5,157 bases of DNA from Citricoccus sp. WCRC_4. Lineage in GTDB: Bacteria; Actinomycetota; Actinomycetes; Actinomycetales; Micrococcaceae. The notes beneath the pieces were generated by a model. It saw only the letters and a program-made list of their open reading frames with translations. It searched no databases and had not been told where the DNA came from. The position numbers and the translations under genes are program-made. Shown here piece after piece: positions 1 through 5,157 of the stretch. Where the stretch lies: positions 1 through 5,157 of the forward strand of contig JAPFFX010000104.1 of assembly GCA_026645375.1 (NCBI GenBank). Reading direction: 5' to 3'. Within the stretch, counting starts at the first letter, position 1; every line of letters starts with the position of its first letter.

Positions 1-15
1 GTGCTCTTCCGATCT
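1..15 (+). other. Illumina adapter remnant at contig start
   Basis: The first 15 bases, GTGCTCTTCCGATCT, are identical to the last 15 bases of the common Illumina indexed read-2 adapter/primer, which ends ...ACGTGTGCTCTTCCGATCT. This is sequencing-library DNA left on untrimmed reads, not genome. Genomic sequence most likely begins at 16, inside the menF coding frame. The match also creates a spurious GTG start for a long overlapping frame that should not be annotated. Confidence 0.95.
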
Positions 16-16
16 G

Positions 17-1018
17 TCCGCCGGCTGGCGGCCCGGCGTCCGGGAGGCCGAGGAGCGGCTGGCCGCCCTGCTCGCGGCCCCGGTGCCGCCGCGTCCGGCC
101 GCCGCCGCCCTCGAGCTCACCGAGGGCGTCATCTCCCCGGGCGGGTACCGAGAGGCCGTCGCCCGCGGGGTGCGGGAGATCGAGGCGGGGACGCTGACGA
201 AGCTCGTCCTGGCCCGGGATGCCGTGGTCACCGGCGCCATCGATGTCCCGCAGGTGCTGCGCACCCTGACGGAGCAGTACCGGGACTGCTGGACCTACTC
301 GGTGGGCGGGCTGGTCGGGTCCACACCGGAGATGCTCGTCAAGGTGGACGGGGACACGGCCCGGGCCCGCGTGCTGGCCGGCACCCTGGACCGCGACGGC
401 GCGCCGTCCGGCGCGGACGGCGCCGACCACGCCCACCGGCACCTCGTCGAGGACCTCAAGCAGCGCCACGAGCACCGCCTGGCCGTCGACTCCCTGACGG
501 AGCGGCTGCTGCCGTTCACCACGGCGCTCGAGGCCCCCGACGAGCCGTTCGTCCTGGAACTGCCCAACGTGTGGCACCTCGCCACGGACGTCACGGCGCG
601 ACTGGTGGGGGCCGACGGTGCACGGCGCACCGGGCCCGGTGCCCTGGCGCTGACCGAGGTACTGCACCCCACCGCGGCCGTGTGCGGCACCCCGCGGGAC
701 ACCGCCGCCGCGCTCATCCACCGGCTGGAGGCCGAGGACCACGGCCTGGACCGGGGTCTCTACGCCGGTCCCGTGGGCTGGCTGGACGGCAACGGCAACG
801 GCGAGTTCGGCATCGCACTGCGCGGGGCCGTCGTCGAGGACGAGCACACGGTGCGCCTCTACGCCGGCTGCGGGATCGTGGCGGCCTCGGACCCGGCGGC
901 CGAACTGGCCGAGACGAGCGCGAAGATGCGACCCATGCTCCAGGCCCTGGGCCTGCGCGCCGGGGCCGTCCCGTCCGAGCTCAGTCCGCCAGCCGGCCCG
1001 GGGCGTGCTCGAAGATGA
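17..1018 (+). CDS. menF: Isochorismate synthase (MenF/EntC type), 5'-truncated by the contig end
   Basis: This enzyme converts chorismate to isochorismate, the first committed step of menaquinone synthesis, in the cytoplasm with Mg2+. The open frame runs into the adapter at the left end, so the true start is missing. The 333 visible residues are the C-terminal part of a family usually about 400-470 residues long. The GTG at 83 is internal, because the same frame continues upstream with a plausible helix (REAEERLAALLAAP). Chorismate-binding-fold motifs follow in order: TKLVLAR with the probable catalytic base Lys at 200-202; GSTPEML with the probable catalytic acid Glu at 329-331; VLAGT at 371-385; RHEH with a probable Mg2+-ligand Glu at 464-475; HLATD at 575-589; HPTAAVCGTP at 665-694; RGLYAGPVGW at 752-781; YAGCGIVAASDP at 860-895; then AELAETSAKM. 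An isochorismate synthase for a siderophore or salicylate is the alternative. The nearby menD favours menaquinone. The last 38 bases overlap the convergent regulator gene. Confidence 0.9.
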   Translation, partial: SAGWRPGVREAEERLAALLAAPVPPRPAAAALELTEGVISPGGYREAVARGVREIEAGTLTKLVLARDAVVTGAIDVPQVLRTLTEQYRDCWTYSVGGLVGSTPEMLVKVDGDTARARVLAGTLDRDGAPSGADGADHAHRHLVEDLKQRHEHRLAVDSLTERLLPFTTALEAPDEPFVLELPNVWHLATDVTARLVGADGARRTGPGALALTEVLHPTAAVCGTPRDTAAALIHRLEAEDHGLDRGLYAGPVGWLDGNGNGEFGIALRGAVVEDEHTVRLYAGCGIVAASDPAAELAETSAKMRPMLQALGLRAGAVPSELSPPAGPGRARR

Positions 1019-1430
1019 CCGAGGTGTTCGTGGCCGCGACCTCCTCGCGCACGCTCAGGGTCTCGGACACCAGCGTGCGCAGGGCGACGGCGTCCCTGAC
1101 GGCCACGTGCAGCAGGAAGTCCCGGTCCCCGGAGACGAAGTACACGCGCTGCGTGGCCGGCAACCGCTCCAGGTAGTCCTGGAACCGCTTCAGCCCGGCC
1201 CGGGCGTGGGAGTGCAGGCGGATCGAGATCAGCGCCTCGAGTCCCAGGCCCAGCACCACCGGGTCCACGGTGGCGTGGAAGCCGGAGATGGCGCCTGAGG
1301 CCACGAGCGCCCGCACCCGCTTGTGGCAGGTCGACTCCGCGATCCCCACTCGGGTGGCGAGCTCGCTGATGGGCATCCGGCCGCTGCGCTGCAGGACCCG
1401 CAGCAGGGCCAGGTCGATCTCGTCGGGCAC
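981..1430 (-). CDS. Lrp/AsnC-family transcriptional regulator
   Basis: This 149-residue protein is of normal family length. The N-terminal winged helix-turn-helix covers about residues 3-55: DEIDLALLRVLQRSGRMPISELA, then VGIAESTCHKRVRALVASGAI as recognition region. A RAM ligand-binding/oligomerisation domain follows at about 62-142, with the VSGDRDFLLHV segment (99-109) typical of the effector pocket. Such proteins usually bind an amino acid and form dimers to octamers on DNA. The GTG at 1430 is chosen because GAAGGA lies 7 bases upstream and the protein then begins right at the conserved DExDxxLL helix. A GTG at 1472 would add 14 low-complexity residues and has only a G-run upstream. It is divergent from the dadA-like gene, so that oxidase and the regulator's own gene are the likely targets. 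The effector is unknown, possibly alanine or another amino acid. Its 3' end overlaps menF tail to tail. Confidence 0.92.
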   Translation of the reverse strand: MPDEIDLALLRVLQRSGRMPISELATRVGIAESTCHKRVRALVASGAISGFHATVDPVVLGLGLEALISIRLHSHARAGLKRFQDYLERLPATQRVYFVSGDRDFLLHVAVRDAVALRTLVSETLSVREEVAATNTSVIFEHAPGRLAD

Positions 1431-1475
1431 GGTGGAATCCTTCGATTTCGGGGCAGAACGCGAGGATTCCACCGT
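1429..1475. repeat. Perfect 13-bp inverted repeat, candidate operator or RBS-masking hairpin
   Basis: The arms ACGGTGGAATCCT (1429-1441) and AGGATTCCACCGT (1463-1475) are exact reverse complements separated by 21 bp. Arm centres are 34 bp apart, about three helical turns, so both arms face the same side of the DNA. The repeat lies in the divergent regulator/oxidase intergenic region and covers the regulator's ribosome binding site and the first two bases of its GTG. As DNA it could be an autoregulatory operator bound by two dimers of the Lrp/AsnC-type protein. As RNA in the regulator transcript it could fold and hide the start. The repeat is directly seen; its role is inferred. Confidence 0.65.
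1438..1443 (-). promoter_or_regulatory. Ribosome binding site that decides the regulator start
   Basis: Read on the minus strand, this is GAAGGA, 7 bases before the GTG at 1430. It is a good Shine-Dalgarno match at ideal spacing. It favours the 149-residue form over the longer frame from 1472. Most of it (AGGA) lies inside the right-hand mRNA arm of the inverted repeat at 1429-1475. Confidence 0.7.
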
Positions 1476-1516
1476 CTCGACCCCCAGCGTAGGTGAGATC
1501 TGTCACGCTGGTCGGC

Positions 1517-2743
1517 ATGGACACTGCACTCGTCATCGGCGCTGGAATCGTGGGCCTCAGCACGGCCTGGCATCTGCAGGAACGGGGCGTGGACGTCACG
1601 GTCCTGGACCGGGAGGGCGTGGCCGCCGGCTCCTCGTGGGGCAACGCCGGCTGGCTCTCCCCCGGCAAGACCATCCCCCTCGCCGAGCCCGGACTGTGGA
1701 CCTACGGCCCCACCGCGCTGCTGGACCCGGACGCCGCGCTGCACGTCCCGGCCCGCTGGGACCCGGCCACGTGGTCCTTCTTCGCCCGGTTCATGGCCCA
1801 CGCCAGCCACCGGGCCTGGGACCGGACCATGGCGGCCCTGACCCCGATCGACCAGCTGGCCCTGGAGTCCTTCGACGAGCTGACCGGCTCGGGGGTGGAC
1901 TCGTGGACGCGCGAGGGACCGTTCATCGTGGGGTTCACCGAGGAGCGCCACGCCGCCGGCTTCCTGCGCGAGGTGGAGGGCGTCGTCCGGCACGGGCAGG
2001 ACGTGCCGCTGGAGCGGGTGGAGCATCCCCGCGAGCTGGCCCCCCAGCTCTCCGAGGCGGTCGGCGTGGTCTACCGCATGGACGGTCAGCGGTTCATCGA
2101 GCCCGGGCCCTTCGTCCAGGCCCTGGCCGACTCCGTGGTGACCCGGGGCGGGACCCTGCGCACCGACGCCGAGGTCACCTCGATCACGACCGGCGGGGCC
2201 CACCCGGGCGTCGTGCTCTCCACGGGCGAGGCGCTGGGCGCGGATGCGGTGGTCGTGGCCACCGGCGCCTGGCTGCCGAAGCTGGTGCGGGACCTCGGCG
2301 TGAAGGTGCGCGTCCAGGCCGGCCGCGGCTACTCGTTCACGGTGGCCACCGAGCAGCCGGCGAGGCACTCGGTCTACCTGCCCTTCCAGCGCATCGCCTG
2401 CACCCCGTACCAGGGGCGGTTCCGGATCGCCGGCACCATGGAGTTCCGCGGCCCCGACGAGCCGCTGCAGCCCCGCCGGATCCAGGCGATCGTCAACCAG
2501 GCCCGGAACCTGATGACCGGGGTGGACCTGGACCACCGCCAGGACGAGTGGGTCGGCTCGCGCCCGGTGACCCCGGACGGGCTGCCGATCGTCGGTGCCA
2601 CCCGCGCCCCCGGCGTGTTCGTGGCCGGCGGCCACGGCATGTGGGGCGTGGTGCTGGGCCCGGCCACCGGCAAGCTGCTCGCCGAGCAGATGCTGACCGG
2701 CCGGACCGACCCGGCGATCGCCCCGTTCGACCCGCTGCGCTAG
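1517..2743 (+). CDS. dadA: FAD-dependent D-amino-acid dehydrogenase/oxidase (DadA-like)
   Basis: This 408-residue DAO-superfamily flavoprotein probably oxidises a D-amino acid (or glycine or a related amine) to the 2-oxo acid and ammonia. The N-terminus has a dinucleotide-binding Rossmann fold, with GAGIVG at residues 8-13 and acidic D31 at the end of the second strand for the FAD ribose. The family segment SSWGNAGWLSPGK follows at about 39-51. The C-terminus carries RPVTPDGLPIVG (349-360), GHGMWGV (372-378) and GPATGKLLA (381-389), which close the flavin site. Length is close to E. coli DadA (432). I chose ATG 1517, where the Rossmann strand starts at once. It has no clear Shine-Dalgarno, so leaderless or weak initiation is possible. 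GTG 1493 would add eight residues. The divergent Lrp-type regulator supports an amino-acid catabolic role. DadA versus glycine oxidase or another family member cannot be settled by eye. There is no signal peptide. Confidence 0.82.
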   Translation: MDTALVIGAGIVGLSTAWHLQERGVDVTVLDREGVAAGSSWGNAGWLSPGKTIPLAEPGLWTYGPTALLDPDAALHVPARWDPATWSFFARFMAHASHRAWDRTMAALTPIDQLALESFDELTGSGVDSWTREGPFIVGFTEERHAAGFLREVEGVVRHGQDVPLERVEHPRELAPQLSEAVGVVYRMDGQRFIEPGPFVQALADSVVTRGGTLRTDAEVTSITTGGAHPGVVLSTGEALGADAVVVATGAWLPKLVRDLGVKVRVQAGRGYSFTVATEQPARHSVYLPFQRIACTPYQGRFRIAGTMEFRGPDEPLQPRRIQAIVNQARNLMTGVDLDHRQDEWVGSRPVTPDGLPIVGATRAPGVFVAGGHGMWGVVLGPATGKLLAEQMLTGRTDPAIAPFDPLR

Positions 2744-4665
2744 AAGCTGTCCCGCACCGCCTGCTCCACCAGCCGGCGCACCTCCGGCCGGGCGGCCCGG
2801 TCTGAGCGCAGCTCCAGCACGCGGCGCCCCCGGACCGGGTTGCCCAGGCCGAGGGCCGCGATCAGGTCGCGCTCGCTGTCGATCGGCGCCCACTGCACGC
2901 CGTAGGCCGCGCACAGCGCCCGCACGTCCACCGCGTGGGGCGTGCCGAAGAACCGTTCCACCACCGGACCCATGCCCGGGCGCCCGGCCACCTCCCCGTG
3001 TTCCAGGCCCGCGAAGATCGACCCGCCACGGTCGTTGACCACCACGATGTCCAGGTCAGGCTCGGCCTCACCGGGCCCGATCAGCAGCCCGCCGGCGTCG
3101 TGCAGCAGGGTCAGGTCACCGCACAGCAGCACCGTGCGCCGGCCGGTGGCCAGGGCGATGCCGCTGGCCGTGGAGACCGTGCCGTCGATCCCGGACAGCC
3201 CGCGGTTGGCGTAGACCACGGACGCCGGGGCCGTGGGCGGGCGCCAGGACAGGTTCACGTCCCGGATCACGGACGAGGACCCCAGCACCAGGGGGCCCGC
3301 CACCGTGGTGGCCACCAGCTGGCCGGTGCGCAGCGCACCCGGGTGGCCGACGTCGTCGTGCCGGGTGGCCAGCGCATCGTCCAGGGCGGACTGGGCCCGG
3401 TGGCCGGCCCGCTGCCAGTCCGTCAGCCAGCCGGTGGGGCCACGGCCCGCCACGACGGCGAGCTCCTCGAGCTCCTCCACGGGACGCTCGCGCCGGTTGC
3501 CCGGGACGAACCAGGCCACGGGCTCGGGCTGGTGGAACGCGGTGTGCAGGTCCTCCCGGCCCAGCAGGGCGGTCACCTGGCGGGTCAGGGTGGGCCGGCC
3601 GAACAGGATGACCTGCTCGATGCGGCCGGCCAGCGGGTGCGAGTCCTCCCCCAGCCCCCCGGCGGATCCGATCAGCAGCGGGTAGGCGCCGATCGCGTTG
3701 GGGCCGAACCGGGCGTTGGATCCCGGCTCGGCGAACAGCGGCAGCCCCAGGGCCGAGGCGAACGCGGCGGGCAGCGGTCCGGACCCGTGTCCGGCCACCA
3801 CCACGGTGCGGGCCTCGTGCAGCTCGGAGACCTCCAGGTCCAGTTGCTCGGTCAGGTCCACGGGGCTGATGAGCAGGTCCCCGTCCGGGCCGGTGACCAG
3901 TTCCTCACCGGCACCGGCGTCCCAGCCGGCGTCGGGGACGTCGGACTCGTCCGGCACCAGCGGGGCCCGGAAGCGCAGGTTCAGGTGCACGGGGCCCGGG
4001 GCGGACTCGCGGATGGCCACCCCCGGGACCCCGCCGAAGCCCTCGACGTCCTCGGTGTCGAAGCCGTTGGCCGCCAGCAGCGCGCGCGAGACCGTGCTGG
4101 CCAGGTGTTCACGGTGCTCCCGCAGCGCGGCGGCCACCGGGTCGGCGTCCGGGCCGGAGACCTGGGCGGCCTCCGCGGCCAGCCAGGCGGGGATCTCGTC
4201 GGCGCCCTCGGGCACGGGCACGTCCCCGGACAGCGTCTCCGAGAAGCGCACGTGCAGGGGGAAGATCCCGTCCTGGGCGGTGGTCTGGTTGGCCCCGGTG
4301 CCCTGCAGCTCCACCGGGCGGTCGGCGGTGAGCGCGATGAGCTGCACGCCCGCGTGGTCGGCCTCCATCAGGGCCGGCAGCAGGTTGCCCACCGCGGTCC
4401 CGGACGTGGTCACGACGCCGACCGGCCGGCCCGAGGCCAGCGACAGTCCCAGCGCGGTGAAGGCCGCCACGCGTTCGTCGATGCGCACGTGCAGTCGCAC
4501 CCGCCCGGCCTTCTCGGCCTCGGCCAGGGCGTAGACCAGGGGTGCGGAGCGGGAGCCGGGGGCGATGACGGCCTCGCGCAGTCCGCCCTCGAGCAGGGCG
4601 TCGGTGATGGTGCGGGCCAGCTTCAGGGAATCCAGGGCGGGCGTCGGGTCCGGGGAATGCTCCAT
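2740..4665 (-). CDS. menD: SEPHCHC synthase MenD (ThDP-dependent)
   Basis: MenD joins isochorismate and 2-oxoglutarate, with loss of CO2, to give 2-succinyl-5-enolpyruvyl-6-hydroxy-3-cyclohexene-1-carboxylate, the second step of menaquinone synthesis. It uses ThDP and Mg2+ in the cytoplasm. Start ATG 4665 has AGGA 7 bases upstream; GTG 4671 would add two residues. The N-terminal pyrimidine domain shows PGSRSAPL (36-43), RIDERVAAF with the ThDP-activating Glu near 64, TSGTAVGNLLPA (87-98), LTADRP (112-117) and GANQT (124-128). The C-terminal pyrophosphate domain shows NRGLSGIDGTVSTASG and the metal/ThDP motif GDL (516-518) to ND (544-545), then GGSIF. At 641 residues it is longer than E. coli MenD (556). 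The extra length appears to lie in a helical or acidic stretch at about 145-215 and an Asp/Glu-rich linker at about 238-280, with core motifs intact. It converges on the dadA-like gene, and both stops lie in one CTAG. It pairs functionally with MenF. Confidence 0.95.
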   Translation of the reverse strand: MEHSPDPTPALDSLKLARTITDALLEGGLREAVIAPGSRSAPLVYALAEAEKAGRVRLHVRIDERVAAFTALGLSLASGRPVGVVTTSGTAVGNLLPALMEADHAGVQLIALTADRPVELQGTGANQTTAQDGIFPLHVRFSETLSGDVPVPEGADEIPAWLAAEAAQVSGPDADPVAAALREHREHLASTVSRALLAANGFDTEDVEGFGGVPGVAIRESAPGPVHLNLRFRAPLVPDESDVPDAGWDAGAGEELVTGPDGDLLISPVDLTEQLDLEVSELHEARTVVVAGHGSGPLPAAFASALGLPLFAEPGSNARFGPNAIGAYPLLIGSAGGLGEDSHPLAGRIEQVILFGRPTLTRQVTALLGREDLHTAFHQPEPVAWFVPGNRRERPVEELEELAVVAGRGPTGWLTDWQRAGHRAQSALDDALATRHDDVGHPGALRTGQLVATTVAGPLVLGSSSVIRDVNLSWRPPTAPASVVYANRGLSGIDGTVSTASGIALATGRRTVLLCGDLTLLHDAGGLLIGPGEAEPDLDIVVVNDRGGSIFAGLEHGEVAGRPGMGPVVERFFGTPHAVDVRALCAAYGVQWAPIDSERDLIAALGLGNPVRGRRVLELRSDRAARPEVRRLVEQAVRDSF

Positions 4666-4672
4666 GGGCACA

Positions 4673-4676
4673 TCCT
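4673..4676 (-). promoter_or_regulatory. Ribosome binding site of menD
   Basis: The minus strand reads AGGA 7 bases before the ATG at 4665. The GTG at 4671 would have this site only 1 base away, which is too close, so the ATG is the better start. Confidence 0.65.
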
Positions 4677-4709
4677 ACGGAGGGAGGCTGATCAGCAGGT
4701 TAACGGCGA

Positions 4710-4740
4710 AGCGGTGCACGGACGTGATCCGTGCACCGCT
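4710..4740 (-). terminator. Hairpin terminator after the phoX-like gene
   Basis: AGCGGTGCACGGA (4710-4722) and TCCGTGCACCGCT (4728-4740) form a perfect 13-bp GC-rich stem around a 5-base loop (CGTGA). On the minus strand the hairpin starts 15 bases after the phoX-like stop. It is followed by TTCGCCGTTAACC, so there is no real U-tract. U-poor hairpin terminators are common in high-GC actinobacteria. It most likely ends phoX transcription and separates it from menD, which lies 44 bases further along the same strand. An operator or attenuator role for menD is a weaker alternative, since the sequence is symmetric in both orientations. Confidence 0.7.
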
Positions 4741-4755
4741 CGCGGTCAGCTCAGG

Positions 4756-5157
4756 TCAGTGGCCGCGGCCCCGGCCCGTGCCCCTGCCGTTGTTGCCGGA
4801 GGTCGAGAAGACCTGGACGACGGACGGCCGCGGGGCGGCGACCCTGTCCCCGACCTGCACCGGACCGGAGGCCGGCAGGTAGTCCGGGAAGTACGAGTTC
4901 TGCTGGCCCCACTTGCCGTCCTCGCCCGGGTGCTGGACGTTGACGAACACCGAGTTGTCCCGGTCGTGGATGACCGGGCCACAGGTCTCGGCGTCTACCG
5001 GCACCGAGAGGAACTGCTCCACGCGGCCCCGGTTGCGGCCCTCGAGGGTCACCTTGTGCAGGGCATCGCCGAAGCCGATCTTGCCGGGGGCGCCGTCGGT
5101 CGAGATCCACAGGTTGCCCTCGGAGTCGAACGCCAGGTTGTCCGGGCAGGAGATCGG
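4756..5157 (-). CDS. PhoX/DUF839-family phosphatase, C-terminal fragment
   Basis: An open frame enters from the right end and stops at 4756, giving 133 residues of C-terminus. It shows the beta-propeller signature of PhoX/DUF839 proteins: CPDNLAFD (4-11), GNLWISTDG (14-22), then ETCGP (57-61), where the family usually has an EVTGP-like metal-site segment, and VFVNVQHPGED (70-80). PhoX enzymes are Ca2+/Fe-dependent alkaline phosphatases exported by Tat that release phosphate from organic esters under phosphate limitation. The export signal and most active-site residues would be in the missing N-terminal part. The tail ends in a Gly/Arg/Asn-rich stretch, NNGRGTGRGRGH, that looks disordered. The GTG at 5052 is internal, because family-conserved sequence continues upstream of it. 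The outermost two or three codons may be adapter-derived. Phosphatase activity is inferred from the family only. Confidence 0.85.
   Translation of the reverse strand, partial: PISCPDNLAFDSEGNLWISTDGAPGKIGFGDALHKVTLEGRNRGRVEQFLSVPVDAETCGPVIHDRDNSVFVNVQHPGEDGKWGQQNSYFPDYLPASGPVQVGDRVAAPRPSVVQVFSTSGNNGRGTGRGRGH
5151..5157 (+). other. Probable adapter remnant at contig end
   Basis: The final 7 bases, AGATCGG, equal the first 7 bases of the common Illumina adapter read-through sequence AGATCGGAAGAGC. Seven bases alone could be chance, and they also translate sensibly on the minus strand (Pro-Ile-Ser before CPDNLAFD). The unambiguous 15-base adapter at the other end makes an adapter origin likely here as well. 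Confidence 0.6.

Noticed and set aside
1..1176. Long + frame from GTG 1 (391 residues)
   Set aside because: It starts in adapter sequence, has Arg/Gly/Pro-rich shadow composition with no recognisable domain, and overlaps menF in another frame.
1490..1499. Possible -10 element (TAGGTGAGAT) for the dadA-like gene
   Set aside because: Only part of the hexamer fits, and no credible -35 lies at normal spacing, so it is not annotated as a promoter.
1270..2805. Long + frame overlapping the dadA-like gene (511 residues)
   Set aside because: It is a frame-shifted shadow, rich in Arg/Pro/Gly, with no domain. The DadA-like frame explains the codon pattern.
1229..2914. Long minus-strand open frame (561 residues) across the dadA-like gene
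   Set aside because: Composition is His/Gly/Arg-rich with no motif. It is the antisense shadow of a clear flavoprotein gene and is typical of very high GC DNA.
3698..4534. Ser/Arg-rich + frame opposite menD (278 residues)
   Set aside because: It is the antisense shadow of menD, with low-complexity composition and no family match that I recognise.
4698..4703. Possible -10 element for menD (TAACCT on the minus strand, next to the GTTAAC palindrome)
   Set aside because: It matches the consensus at only three positions and has no -35, because the hairpin occupies that place. It is plausible but unsupported.
4710..4740. Riboswitch or novel RNA element at the hairpin
   Set aside because: There is only one simple stem-loop, positioned just after a stop codon. 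A terminator explains it without extra assumptions.

Overview
The window is very GC-rich and is tiled with genes that have GC-rich third positions, GTG/ATG starts and little intergenic space. This fits a high-GC actinobacterium. The menaquinone genes and protein style suggest something near the Micrococcaceae, but that placement is inference from recognition, not a search. It looks like a complete short draft contig rather than an excerpt. The first 15 bases exactly match the 3' end of a standard Illumina adapter. The last 7 bases match the start of the same adapter in the opposite orientation.

Layout from left to right: (1) adapter remnant, 1-15. (2) The 3' three-quarters of an isochorismate synthase gene (menF/entC type) on +, 17-1018. 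(3) An Lrp/AsnC-family regulator on -, 981-1430, converging on menF with a 38-bp overlap. (4) A short divergent intergenic region with a perfect 13-bp inverted repeat that covers the regulator's ribosome binding site and start. (5) An FAD-dependent D-amino-acid dehydrogenase/oxidase (DadA-like) on +, 1517-2743. (6) menD on -, 2740-4665, whose stop codon shares a CTAG with the dadA-like stop. (7) A 90-bp intergenic region with a perfect 13-bp-stem hairpin. (8) The C-terminal part of a PhoX/DUF839-type secreted phosphatase gene on -, running off the right end.

Two functional units are visible. MenF and MenD catalyse the first two committed steps of menaquinone synthesis (chorismate to isochorismate to SEPHCHC). 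Between them sits a divergent regulator/amino-acid-oxidase pair that resembles the known Lrp-type-regulator/DadA arrangement. There the regulator probably senses an amino acid and controls the oxidase and itself. PhoX is unrelated phosphate-scavenging machinery. No mobile element, CRISPR array, RNA gene or clearly novel defence or biosynthetic system is present. The points most worth checking are the adapter-bounded contig ends and the inverted repeat at the regulator start. No stretch longer than 300 bases lacks a gene.
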